From Chinchilla lanigera (lineage: Eukaryota; Chordata; Mammalia; Rodentia; Chinchillidae): a stretch of DNA of 64,000 nt. Below are positions 54,505 through 64,000 of the stretch, one piece after another. Under the pieces are notes generated by a model. It was not told the DNA's origin and did not search any database. It saw only the letters and a program-made list of their open reading frames with translations. Where the stretch lies: positions 11,843,112 through 11,907,111 of the forward strand of contig NW_004955469.1 in assembly GCF_000276665.1 (NCBI RefSeq), given 5' to 3'. The position numbers and the translations under genes are program-made. Each line of letters opens with the position of its first letter. The stretch's first letter is position 1.

Positions 54505-56085
54505 GTGACAGGAGGGACCATGACACGCATGATAGGGGGCAGCAGGAGCACAGCTTTCTGGAGGAAGGCCAGGGACAGGATGGTGCCATATCTCCCCATG
54601 CCTGGCATTAGGCTTTGGCCTCAGGAAGCTCAGTGGAGCCTCTCATCTGTCCCTGGGCTGCCTGGACAACAGTGCAGAAGCATTCCTACAAAAGAATGGA
54701 CGTTCTTTACAAGAGAATGGACAACGGAGAACATGCACCTTTGTTAAAAGTAGGAAACAGCCAGCACCCTAAAGCCAGAGTGACGGGTAGTAGCTGCCAC
54801 TGGGCCAAGTCAAGGGAGGGGGGAAAATGGTGCACATCTCTCCGGCTCCTGGGCAGTGTGCAATTCTGCAGCAGTCAGTGCATGTGCCCACAGCAATCGT
54901 TAGCTTAGCAAGGGAGAAGGCGCGTCTCTCAACTCACTCAGAGGCAGAGAAGCAGGATCCTGGCCAAGTGAGAAATCTTATGCGAACACTAGCAGTCAGT
55001 GGTGCAAGTAGAAACAGCTCTGCCTCTTCTCATCCAAATAGCCACCGAGAAATATACGCTAAGACACAATTCACAAGACCTGTGACAACACAGGATTTTA
55101 TGCTGAGTGAGCAGACTTGTTCCTCACTCTAAAAATAGGAACACAGAAATGGGAAAGCCTGAAGCTGAAATGTATTCTCTGAAGAAGGCAGAGTAGAGAT
55201 TGGTTTGTGCTGCTTTTTTAAAGTACTCTGAGGACTTGTACTTCTGGCAAAAAGGCAACCAGATATTGCCCAGAGGTCAGTGAAGGAAAGGAACCCAGCC
55301 TTCCTCACGTATAGCTCAGCTCATGAGATGTAAGGGAATCCACAAGGTCTGACAGCCAAGCAGAAAGTGAAAGGAGATTGGGGACAGAGCTCGGGGCTGC
55401 CCTGTGGTTTTCTGCTCACGGCCCAGAGCCCCTGCACTAACGTCCCATGGAAGACCCAAGAGACCCCCAAAGCGGGGAGTGGAAGCAAGCAAGCCCCCTG
55501 TGTGGACCTAGAGTCTGGGGGAGCTGACTCTTGGAGGGAGGTGCCGGGGAAACACTGATGCTGGCAGGACCAGGAAACTTGTTTCAGGCCACCATGGGGG
55601 TAAAATAAATAAATAGATACATTCCCTGGAAACCTCCTCCTGCACAAGGCTTCCCTCCTACAGTAGGGATTTGAAAATACACTGTCTAGGCAAGAAAGCC
55701 CAAAGGAAAAACAAGTCTCTAGTGCTTCCCACAGAGCATCCCACTGGCTACCTGGCAGTCACGAATGGGAAATCGCCCAGACCCCTCAGGATTCCAACAG
55801 TTGGCAAAACATAATCAAAACAAAACTGACGTCACTGCTTGTATTGTTTTCGTGTTATTCTCTAAATGTATGTCTGTTTGTTAATATATTTTCATCTTGT
55901 ATTTTTAAAATAAAAAAATAAATTTTTAAAACATGACCCAAAACAACAACCACCAAGGAAAGACAAACCAAAAGGCAAAGAGATCAGATGTGGCTCAGAT
56001 ATTAAAATGATCAGATGAAGAATATACAATACCTAAAATCAGAAGAAAGAATATGTCTGCAAAAGACTTATCCAAGACCATTCAT
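54505..56085. other. no gene recognised; unique-looking sequence
   Basis: About 1.6 kb. The frame at 54244-54747 (167 codons) crosses MIR and L2 remnants and is not credible. An A/T-rich tail-like stretch at 55830-55930 resembles an L1 3' end but is too short to assign. Confidence 0.4.
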
Positions 56086-56087
56086 GG

Positions 56088-56207
56088 AGCCAACCATGGT
56101 GTAATAGCTGTAATCCCAGTACACTGGGAGGCTGAGGCAAGAGGATTGTGACCTAGAAACTAGCCTGGCTACATAGTTAGACTTTGTCTACAAAAAAAAA
56201 AAAAAAA
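56088..56207 (+). mobile_element. B1 SINE, older
   Basis: AGCCAACCATGGTGTAATAG, GGGAGGCTGAGGCAAGAGGA, ACTAGCCTGGCTACATAGTT and an A tail. Confidence 0.85.
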
Positions 56208-56721
56208 TCATTGTGGCTTTACTTAAAACGACCAAAATCTAAAAATAGTATGTATAACCCTAAAAGCACAGTGTTAAGCATACATACTGTATTTTCTAGT
56301 TCTATAAAATTCAAAAACAGAAGAAACTAATATGTGTGTAATAAAACTCAGAACATCCAAAGGAGAAGAGGAAAAACTAGCAGGATACATAAGAGAACTT
56401 TCTGAAATTGTAGCAATGTTCTATACATGGATTAAATAGTGGTTTTGACATAATGTCAAAACCATTACACTGTACTATTAAGATGTGTGTGTTTCACTGT
56501 ATATTAATTCTATTTCAGTAGTATGCACACATTTTGTAAAACTGGAATAGATGTTAAGTTCCAACCTATGAAAATGATTGAGACTATCTGAAAAAAAGAT
56601 GCCGAAAGAAGTTCTAGAAATTTAAAATATATATATAAACATTGAATTCTAAAGCTAAATGGTTTCTTCTTCAAGCTCTGACTTGCATATGATGAAGTCT
56701 TCTATGAAGAACATCTTAGCT

Positions 56722-56876
56722 TTAGCTGGGTGTGGTGGCACATGCCTGTAATTCCAGCACTCAGGAGGCTGAGGCAGGAGGATCATTAAGAGTTTAAGAC
56801 CAGCCTGGACTACAAAGTGAGCTCAAAGCCAGCCTGAACTGCATAGACAGACCCTGTCTTAAAAAAGACAAAAAAA
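56722..56876 (+). mobile_element. B1 SINE with target-site duplication
   Basis: TAGCTGGGTGTGGTGGCACA start, the internal duplication CTCAAAGCCAGCCTGAACTG and CCCTGTCTTAAAAAAGAC. The TSD AAGAACATCTT lies at 56708-56718 and again just after the tail near 56876-56886. Confidence 0.93.
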
Positions 56877-56879
56877 AGA

Positions 56880-57570
56880 ACATCTTTAAAAACCGAAGTA
56901 CATATTCGATATTTAAAAATATGTTTTCAAACATCAGAGAGCTACCTTGACAGTATAAACTTGACCCTTGACCTCAACGAGAAGAGTGGTATAGAGATAC
57001 GGGTTTCCCCTCTCAACATATTTGCTGAAAGTGGCCACCTGAGAGTGGGAGAAATTGGGAAGAAAATGGCAACAAAGATGCTGAGAAGCTAAACAAAGCT
57101 TTTTGCAGTCTCTAGGGCTAGGAAGATAAAATTGGAGTTTAAGAGTCTTTGAAGCATCCCTGGATTTTTCAGGCGGGAGCCTCACAGGGCTCCCCGACCC
57201 CTCTAGGGAGAGAGCAATAGGTTTCACAAACACCAAAGCCAGCATCAAGTCAACTGAGATTTAAAATGGGTTGAATCCTTGCACAGCACGACTGCCTGAC
57301 TGAAGGAAAAGTCTGTAGTCTACAGTTTTTAAAGCACAATGTCTCTCATTCAATCAAAAGCAAGGCAAAAGACCGCAGAGCATGTCTGAGAAAAGAGATA
57401 CAGATGCCACCGTTGCACCTGCCTCCTCCACGGCCCTTGCACCCAGCACTTTCACCACTCTCAAGGGAGTTTCAACTGCTAGGAGATGCTCTGCCTTAAT
57501 CAGAAAGGGAACTTGCAGTTCAAAAGTAAAAGGGAGGAGGGGTGAAATATTGCAGGTGTCACTCTTTTTT
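56880..57570. other. no gene recognised
   Basis: Minus frame 56934-57248 (104 codons) has no domain; nothing else is assignable. Confidence 0.4.
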
Positions 57571-57574
57571 TAAC

Positions 57575-57662
57575 ATCCCCAACCCTTTATTTATTGTGAG
57601 AAATGCTGACCTTGAACTTGCAATGTTCCTGCCTCAGCCTCCCAGAAGGCTGGGATTGCAGA
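57575..57662 (-). mobile_element. B1 fragment, antisense
   Basis: GCTGACCTTGAACTTGCAAT, TCCTGCCTCAGCCTCCCAGA, AGGCTGGGATTGCAGAGG. Confidence 0.75.
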
Positions 57663-57839
57663 GGTTAAATTAACAAAAGACTCTGGTTTTGTAACAAAGC
57701 TCTACCAAAAAAAAAAGAAAACATCACATGGCAGAATCAGCTTCATGAATCAGGAGAGGGCCGTTCCAGGCAAGGAAGGAACGCTGCTGAAAAGAGACTT
57801 GCTTTGGTTTTCCGTTATGGTGAAGACATTAAATATGCT

Positions 57840-58260
57840 TTTTTAGAAGTGTTACAATATACAATGTATTATTATAATGCACCATTTTCTGTACTAGATC
57901 ACTAGTGCTAGTGCTTCTGGACTAACTCAAACTTTGTACCCTTTGATCAGCATTTCCCTACCCCCCATTCATTTCCCTCCTCCACCCCCGGTGACCACCA
58001 TTCTGTTCATTTTTTTCCCCCCATTCAATTCACCAGGAATTGAACTCACCACCTCGCACTTGCCAGGCAGGCGCTGTGCTGCTGAGCCAAATCCCCAGCC
58101 CAGTGACCACTATTCTGTTCTCTGCTTCCATGAGTCCAACTTTTTTAGATTCCATGTAAGTGAGATCATGTAGTTTTGTGTTTCTGTGCTTGGGTTATCC
58201 TACTTAATAAAATATCCTCTGGGTTCAACAAACATCACCTTGTATACCATAAATAGATAA
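57840..58260 (-). mobile_element. old L1 3' UTR, antisense, split by an ID
   Basis: ACTTTGTACCCTTTGATCAG, CATTTCCCTACCCCCCATTC, GGTGACCACCATTCTGTTC; then, after the ID, CTGCTTCCATGAGTCCAACT, ATTCCATGTAAGTGAGATCA and AATATCCTCTGGGTTCAACA. Antisense L1M 3' end. Confidence 0.82.
58009..58102 (-). mobile_element. ID SINE, antisense, with target-site duplication
   Basis: GAATTGAACTCACCACCTCG, CACTTGCCAGGCAGGCGCTG, GCTGAGCCAAATCCCCAGCC. The TSD GTGACCACCATTCTGTTC (57991-58008) and GTGACCACTATTCTGTTC (58103-58120) differs at one base. Confidence 0.95.
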
Positions 58261-58264
58261 AGTG

Positions 58265-58530
58265 ATTATTGTGAATTACAAATTTTAAAGGAATGTGAAA
58301 AAAAAACAAAAGATACTTGTTTCAAAACCAACATTGGCTTTCAGGTGTGATTTTCAATTCTCACCAGGATCACGCAAATTCAAACAACAATCACTTCACA
58401 CAACAGCTGTCTTCATATATACTGTCTCTGCCCATCTCAGATTTGCTATCTAGAAATTTCTAAATGAAGCAAATAGCTCACATCGAAACTGAGTAGAAAG
58501 TTTGAGAATCTACTACAAAAACAAAGTGTA
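58265..58530. other. no gene recognised
   Basis: AT-rich single-copy-looking sequence; the target of the following L1. Confidence 0.4.
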
Positions 58531-58574
58531 ATTTATTTCACTTATGAGTATGGTCTCTAGTTGCATCCATTTAC

Positions 58575-58835
58575 CTATAAAAGCCTTGAGTTTATCTTTT
58601 TTACAGCTGAGTAATACTCCATTGTATAAAAATACCACATCTTTTTTATCCACTCCTCAGCTAATGGGCATTTGAGTTGTTTCCAAGATTTAGCTATGAC
58701 AAATTGTGCTGCTATAAACATGGGAGCACATATAACACTGTGGTATGTTTTTAATTCTTCTGGAAAAATATCCAGAAGGAGAATAGCTGAGTGAAGTGGG
58801 ACCTCTAATCCTAGTTTTGTGAGAAATCTCCACAC
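58575..58835 (-). pseudogene. L1 ORF2 C-terminal fragment
   Basis: This 86-codon frame contains the end of ORF2: a Trp-Lys-Gln-Leu-Lys-Cys-Pro-Leu stretch, Glu-Glu-Trp-Ile-Lys-Lys-Met-Trp, and Thr-Met-Glu-Tyr-Tyr-Ser-Ala-Val-Lys-Lys. These residues are typical of the C-terminal segment of the L1 reverse transcriptase protein. The catalytic domains are absent. It is part of the inverted half of the L1-B copy. Confidence 0.85.
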
Positions 58836-59005
58836 TGTTTTCCACAGTGGTTTGACCAGTCTACACTCCCACCAGCAGTGGAGAAGGATTTCTTTTTCCC
58901 CACAGCCCCTTCAGCATTAGTTATTGGTTGATTTCTTGATGATAGCCATTCCCTCTGGGATGAGATGGAATCTCAGTGTTGTTTTAATTTACATTTCTCA
59001 GATGA

Positions 59006-59470
59006 CTAGTGATGTTGAACATTTTTCATATATTTATTTGCCATTTGTATTTCTTTACCTAAGAAGTGTGTATTCATCCAAATGCCCATTTTTGGATTGA
59101 GTCTTTGAATTTTGGGGGCCTGGTTTTTTTTAAATTCTTTATATGTTCTAAATAGAAGTCCTTTGTCTAACGGACAGTTGGTTAAAATTTTTTCCCAAAT
59201 TGTGGGTTTTCTTTTCACTCTGTTGGTGATTCCTTTTGATATGCAGGAATTTTTCAGTAAAATGAGATCCCAGTTGTTGATTCTTTGAAGTATTTCCTGT
59301 GCAGTTTGGTTTTTGTTCATGAACTCTCTGCCTACCCCTATGTCTTCAAGATTTCTACCTACTTTCTCTTCCAGTAGATTTAGTATTGTCTCCCTAGTGG
59401 AAGACCCTGAAGCAGTAAATAAAATCCAAAAAGCACAATAGGTATTATGAAAGGGAAAGAAATTGCTCAA
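59006..59470 (-). pseudogene. L1 ORF2 C-terminal fragment crossing an inversion junction
   Basis: A 154-codon frame. From about residue 27 it matches the ORF2 C-terminal region (Glu-Glu-Lys-Val-Gly-Arg-Asn-Leu-Glu-Asp-Ile-Gly; Asn-Asn-Trp-Asp-Leu-Ile-Leu-Leu-Lys; Lys-Glu-Phe-Lys-Lys-Asn-Gln). The first ~26 residues come from reverse reading of the sense-oriented 3' UTR past the inversion junction, so the start has no biological meaning. In intact elements this region follows the reverse transcriptase. It is a dead copy. Confidence 0.85.
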
Positions 59471-59974
59471 AGGGAAGGAACAACTGGAATGAGGAAAAGG
59501 AGAAAATGAAAGAAGGGAATGAATAAATAAATATATGAAAGCTGAGATAATTTTACTGCTGATGTCTATTGTTTTACTGAAAGGAACAGTTAATGCTTAA
59601 ATTTTTTTGACCAATTTTGCATGCTTACATCTGGCAATCTGAACAACTAATTTGAAGACAACAATATACAATATAACAACCATTGGTGAATTCCTACTAT
59701 CTTTTTTAGTGAAGCTCTATATCATTTCTAATGTTTTTATTATTATTTTTTATTCTTTTTAATGGTTTGATTGATCTTGCATTCTTACATCTGGTAATCT
59801 GAGCAACTTCGTTGAAGATAACAATATGTAATGTAACAACCACTGTTAATTCCTATCATTTTGTTTTGAAACCCTGTATCATTTTTATTGTTTTTGTGTT
59901 GTTTTGTTTTTGTCTATGTTGTTGTTATTTCTTTTTTTATTCTCTTTAAAATAAAGCCATGAAAAAAAAAAAAC

Positions 59975-60238
59975 CAAAAAAGTGTGAAAGAAGATTCAGC
60001 ACAAGCCAAGAATTTTCTACCTTTCTGCATAGAAATAAATTGCATTTTTAAGAGGACTCGATACTTTTGGTAAGAACTTGCCTAGAAAATGATTGCATAA
60101 CTTCATTTTCACTATCTAAAACTACTACAAACTCAGTGGAAGGTTTGCATTTGTCGTGTCTTCATTTTATGATCTGCATATAGTTCTAAATTTGCTGAAT
60201 TGCCCCAATAATTTTCTCATACATTTTTTCTTTGACTT
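59975..60238. other. no gene recognised
   Basis: AT-rich sequence, nothing assignable. Confidence 0.4.
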
Positions 60239-60253
60239 ACTTCTAGTTTTGGT

Positions 60254-60364
60254 GGGGGTTTTTTGGTTTTGTTTGTTTTATTTTTTTTCAGTACCAGGAA
60301 CCGAACTCACGACCTCGCACTTGCCAGGCAGACCCTGTGCTGCTGAACTAAATCCCCAGCCCCC
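60254..60364 (-). mobile_element. ID SINE, antisense, with target-site duplication
   Basis: CAGTACCAGGAACCGAACTC, ACGACCTCGCACTTGCCAGG, GCTGAACTAAATCCCCAGCC. The TSD ACTTCTAGTTTTGGT (60239-60253) and ATTTCTGGTTTTGGT (60365-60379) has two mismatches. Confidence 0.94.
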
Positions 60365-60880
60365 ATTTCTGGTTTTGGTTACTAAGTAAAACTTGTTTTA
60401 TATAATATTGGTGTCAGTATCTCTTTTTTTTCATGAGATGACTTTATTTTTTCATTGTACTGGTACATTTTGGATATGTATAATAACATTCATCATAGGG
60501 AATTTGTACCTGAACATGCTATATCTTGCTTCTTTTTTTCCCATTCCACTCCCCTCCCTTCAACCCCTCTTCTCCTCCTTATTTACAAAAGCTTTGTTGC
60601 CATTTTTTCTTCTCTTCTCTTTTTCTTTCTTGTCGCTTCTTCCTCCCTCTCCCCCTCCCTTGTTCCCCTTCTCATTTGAACATTTTCTTCCCATTTCCCA
60701 GTATATATTATACATTTTGATCCTTATTTACACTTTCAATCTCTCACACCAGAGAAAGAGCAGTATTTAAGTGTGTGTCTGATTTATTTCACTTAAGAGT
60801 ATAATCTCAAGATGCATTCATTTGGCTAGGAATGTCTCAAGCTTATCCTTCTTTATGGCAGAGTAATACTCTATTGTGTA

Positions 60881-60970
60881 TTTGTTTTTGGTTTTCTGGT
60901 ACTGGGAATCAAACTCAGGACCTTGCACTTGCCAAGCAAGGCACTGTACCACTGAGCTATCTCCCTGGTC
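60881..60970 (-). mobile_element. ID SINE, antisense, inside L1-A
   Basis: GGTACTGGGAATCAAACTCA, GGACCTTGCACTTGCCAAGC, CCACTGAGCTATCTCCC. The TSD is ACTCTATTGTGTA (60868-60880) and CCTCTATTGTATA (60970-60982). Confidence 0.92.
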
Positions 60971-61832
60971 CTCTATTGTATAAAAAAAAAAAAAAAAGCA
61001 TCTTCCTTATCCATTCATTGGTTGATGGGCATTTGGGCTGTTTTCAAGACTTAGCTATTATAAATTGTGTCATTACAAACATGGGTGCATATAATCTCCC
61101 TGGTATGATGTTTTTAATTCTTTCAGGAATATACCAAGAAGGGGAATAGCTAGGTCGAATAGAACCTCTCATTTTAGTTTTTTGAGGAATCCCAACACTG
61201 ATTTCCACAGTGGCTGCGCCAGTGTACACACCCGCCAACAGTGGAGAAGCGTTCCTTTTTCCCCACACCCCTGTCAGCATTTGTTAATGGTTGATTTCTT
61301 GATGGTAGCCATTCTTCCGAGGGTGAGATGGAATCTGTTGTTTTAATTTGCATCTCTCAAATGACCAGTGATTTTGAACATTTTTTTTCATATATTTATT
61401 TGTACTTCATCATCTGAGAAATATCTTCATTTCAGATGCCTATTCTTGGATTGAGTTTTAAATTGGGGGGGTCTAATTTTTTTTTAATTCTTTATATATT
61501 CTACATATTAGTCCTTTGTCTGTGGAACAGCTGGCAAAAATTTCTTCCCCATTCTAAGGGTTGTCTCTTCACTGTGTTGGTGGTTTCTTTTGTTGTGGAA
61601 AAACTTTTTAATACAATGAGATCCCAGTTGTTCATTCTTTGTGATAGCTCCTATGTGATCGGGATTGTATTCATAAAGTCTCTGCCTACACCAGTGTCTT
61701 CAAGATTTCTACCTATTTTATCTTCCAGCAGATTTAGTGTTTCTGTTTTAATGTTTAGATTTCTGAGCCATTTTGATTTTAGCTTAGTGCATGGTGAAAG
61801 ACAGGGGTCTTGTTTTAATCTTTGGCATGTGG

Positions 61833-61937
61833 GGGCTGGGGATTTAGCTCAGCGGCAAAAGCACCTGCCTGGCAAGCGCAAGGTCGTGAGTTCGGTTCCC
61901 GGTACCGGAGAAAAACCAAAAAAAAAAAAAAAAAAAA
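61833..61937 (+). mobile_element. ID SINE, young subfamily, inside L1-A
   Basis: GGGCTGGGGATTTAGCTCAG start, GAGTTCGGTTCCCGGTACCG end and a long A tail. The TSD AATCTTTGGCATGTGG (61817-61832) and AATCTTTCGCATGTGG (61938-61953) has one mismatch. It is oriented against the L1. Confidence 0.96.
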
Positions 61938-62096
61938 AATCTTTCGCATGTGGAAAGCCAGTTTTTCCTGCACCATTTATTAAGAAAGCCGTCTTTTTTC
62001 CAGTGAAGGTATTTGGCTCCTTTGTCAAAACTAAGGTGGCTGGGTGTGTTTGGAGTGGTTTCTACATCTTCTGCACTGTTCCATTGATCCTTGGAT

Positions 62097-62480
62097 CTAG
62101 TCTTTTGCCAGTGCTATGTTGTTTTTATCACAGTAGCCTTGCAGTATAATTTCAAGTCTAGGATTGTGATGCCCCCTCCCTTGCTTTTGTTGTCCAGTTG
62201 CCTTTGCTATTCTAGGTCTCTTCTTGTTCCAAATGAACTTTATGATTGCTTTCTCTAATTCTGTGAAATATCCTATTGGCATTTTAATTGGGATTGCATT
62301 AACTCTGTATAACAATTTTGGAAGTATGGCCATTTTCACTATATTGGTTCTTCCTACCCAGGAGCAGGGCATATCTTTCCATTTTCTGATATCTTCTTTG
62401 ATCTCCTTTTTCAGAGTACTGTAGTTTTCAGTGTAAAGGTCTTTTACTTCCTTCATTAGATTTATTCCTAAGTATTTCAT
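62097..62480 (-). pseudogene. L1 ORF2 fragment, post-RT region
   Basis: A 127-codon open frame: Met-Lys-Tyr-Leu-Gly-Ile-Asn-Leu near the start, then a Glu-Asp-Ile-Arg-Lys-Trp-Lys stretch, [13 protein letters not shown] and Arg-Pro-Arg-Ile-Ala-Lys near the middle. This is the classic ORF2 sequence just after the reverse transcriptase catalytic part. The frame opens right after an antisense B1 and closes by a mutation; intact ORF2 is about ten times longer. It remains mostly free of stops, so the L1-A copy is fairly young. Confidence 0.9.
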
Positions 62481-62484
62481 TTTA

Positions 62485-62578
62485 TGTAGGTCAGGCTAGC
62501 CTCAAACCTGTGGTGATCCTTCAACCTCAGCCTCCCAAGTGCTGGGACTACAAGCATGCACCACCACATCTGGTTGCT
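62485..62578 (-). mobile_element. B1 SINE, antisense, inside L1-A
   Basis: GTCAGGCTAGCCTCAAACCT, CAACCTCAGCCTCCCAAGTG, CTGGGACTACAAGCATGCAC, CACCACATCTGG. Confidence 0.9.
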
Positions 62579-63119
62579 ATTGATTTTTGAGTGTTGATGC
62601 TATATCCAACGATGCTACTGAATTTGGTTATTAAATCTAAAAGTCTTTTGGAGGAGTGTTGAGGGTCTTCCATGTAGAGTATCCTGTCACCTGAAAATAA
62701 TGATAATTTAACTTCTTCCTTTCCTATCCTTATTCCTCTTATTTCTTTCTCTTGCCTAATTACTCTGGCTACTGTTTCCAGAACTATATTGAATAGGAGT
62801 GGTGGTAGTGGACATTCTCATCTTTTTCCTGATTTCAGAGTGAAAGTTTTCAGTTTTTGTCCATTTAGTATGATGTTGGTTGTTGGCTTGTCATACATGG
62901 CTTTTATCAGAGTGAGATAAAGAACATCTATTCCAATTTTCTGTAGGTTTTTTTTATCATGAATAAGAGTTGGACTTTATCAGAAGCTTTTTTTGCATCT
63001 ATCAACATGATCACATGGTTTTTGTCCTTGGCTCTATTAATATGGTATATTACATTTATTTATTTGCATATGCTGAACCATCCCTACCTTCCTGGGATGA
63101 ATCAATATCAGTATTGCTG

Positions 63120-64000
63120 TGAAGTCCTGTATTTTGTACTATAAATATCCTTGTACCTGGTTTCCTTTGCTCTCTACGTATTCCAGTTATTAAGCTAACT
63201 TTGTACTTGGCCTTGTGATGCTGTGGCTGAGAATCTGAACCACATTTCTGTCTTATCAGTGGACATCCCTCAGGTTCAGCTAATAGGAGGTGCTAAAGGC
63301 AGAGTACAAGGGTGGGGGAACAAGAAGGATGCATCTCTGGCTCAGATCCTATCTACTGCTCCCATGAGCATCACTTAAGCAATGCTTCTTCACAGGTAGC
63401 AGATACACTCCCTGTGCAGTTTTCAGCTCTAGCCAAATGAGTCTCATTGCATATCCTTCCTCCAAGAGACTGACACCAGCTTGCTAGGTAATCTCCTCGG
63501 AGATCATGAGTTTCAAACAAATGAGACCATCTTCTGATCTGGGAAACACCAGCACCTACTGAGCATACCCGCTTCCCAAAGGTCTAAATTCCAGCTTTAC
63601 ATAGCCTTCTTCTGCCCTTTCATGTTTTTATTAAATCCAGCCTCTTATCTTCATTTCTATAGGTTTAATGATGGTACCTGGGCTTCTCAACTTTCTAATA
63701 CTTCGGTTTCTGTTTTGTCTGTTTGCTTCTTGAAACAAAGTTAAAAAAATTCATGCCTTGTTGATAACTCTTCATATTAAATTATTTCTATTACATCTGA
63801 GGTAGATAGGAAAAATAAAGATGAATAGAAAGGAGAAGAGGAAAGCTATAGTTCTAAAGCATGATCAAATGTTGTCCATATCTGTACTCCACTTCCTTAC
63901 TCCCCTCTTATAAACAAGCATTTCAGAAACTCAAGGCACAAATCATCCTTCTGATATGTGGGCTGACTATCTGGCAGACATTTACAAAGAGATTGGTCAA
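63120..64000. other. no gene recognised
   Basis: The last ~880 bp look single-copy with no repeat or exon I can assign. Confidence 0.45.

Larger units (their letters stand above)
58531..59970 (+). mobile_element. L1-B element with a 5' inversion (twin-priming structure)
   Basis: 58531-59381 is L1 ORF2 C-terminal sequence in antisense orientation. From about 59382 the L1-B 3' UTR runs in sense orientation (TATTGTCTCCCTAG, TGAAGCAGTAAATAAAAT, GCTCAAAGGGAAGGAACAAC, then the ACAATATACAATATAACAAC block) to an A-rich end near 59970. In the unrearranged copy at 28,440-28,500 these two parts are adjacent, and only about 25 bp of L1 sequence between them is absent here. That is the structure expected when an L1 is primed at both target nicks. 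The flanks share AAAGTGT (58523-58529 and 59979-59985), a weak TSD. Confidence 0.85.
60423..63115 (-). mobile_element. L1-A element, 5'-truncated, antisense, carrying three SINE insertions
   Basis: The longest L1 in the window, about 2.7 kb including insertions. The left end is the reverse of its 3' UTR with the polypyrimidine strand of the purine-rich tract (60530-60690), then ORF2's C-terminus, linker and much of the reverse transcriptase region reaching 63115, where it is 5'-truncated. The sense order was checked by antisense words CAGTGTCTTCAAGATTTCTA, GGATTGTGATGCCCCCTCCC, ATTCTGTGAAATATCCTATT and GCATCTATCAACATGATCAC. Inside sit ID at 60881, ID at 61833 and B1 at about 62485. A weak TSD TCAGTAT is seen at the left edge (about 60414-60420) and near 63107. 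Confidence 0.87.

Noticed and set aside
54244..54747. 167-codon plus-strand open frame
   Set aside because: It crosses MIR and L2 remnants, lacks any domain, and shorter frames overlap it in other phases.
61436..62149. 237-codon plus-strand open frame
   Set aside because: It is the antisense of L1-A ORF2 sequence and runs through an ID insertion and its poly(A) tail (Lys run). The frame is accidental.

Overview
The window reads as intergenic or deep-intronic DNA from a mammal, and no host protein-coding gene, host exon or structural RNA gene could be supported. The repeat content points to a rodent: tRNA-derived ID SINEs, 7SL-derived B1 SINEs with the rodent internal duplication, B1-ID dimers, ERVL-MaLR LTRs, L1 lines, and old mammalian MIR, L2, MLT1 and MER5A remnants. 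I see no B2 elements and the ID sequence is not the usual murine one, so a non-murid rodent is likely. A castorimorph such as a beaver is my best guess at low confidence.

Layout. 1-1345: an assembly gap (241-669), a decayed endogenous retrovirus protease fragment, and four ~100-bp repeats resembling the 3' UTR of an L1 family seen later. 1346-13770: mostly single-copy-looking DNA with L2, MIR, MLT1, MER5A, one MaLR LTR with visible promoter and poly(A) signals, and one ID. 13770-17295: an old L1 split by a younger L1. 17300-27190: sparse sequence with MIR, L2, MLT1 and MaLR copies and several ID insertions, two of them back to back. 27190-30445: an old antisense L1 containing a B1-ID dimer, a B1, a rearranged younger L1 that keeps 5' promoter monomers, and an ID. 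30650-36390: two LTRs, a rearranged L1 with a doubled 3' UTR, and a three-level nest (LTR inside SINE inside LTR). 36390-46090: mostly unique sequence, including stretches that look like candidate conserved noncoding DNA. 46590-53540: SINE-dense, with an L1 remnant and a block of tandem repeats. 53540-57840: mostly unique. 57840-63115: three L1 segments, one with a 5' inversion typical of twin priming and one a 2.7-kb antisense L1 carrying its own SINE insertions.

Two L1 families can be told apart by their 3' ends; the names are mine. L1-A has a purine-rich 3' UTR (14736-16315 and 60423-63115). L1-B has a 3' UTR with repeated AACAACCATTG blocks (27835-29743, 33128-34166, 58531-59970). All three L1-B copies are structurally abnormal: one internal deletion, one internal deletion with a doubled 3' UTR, and one 5' inversion. 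I found no previously undescribed functional system. The strongest observations are retrotransposition structures supported by target-site duplications (TSDs) visible in the sequence.
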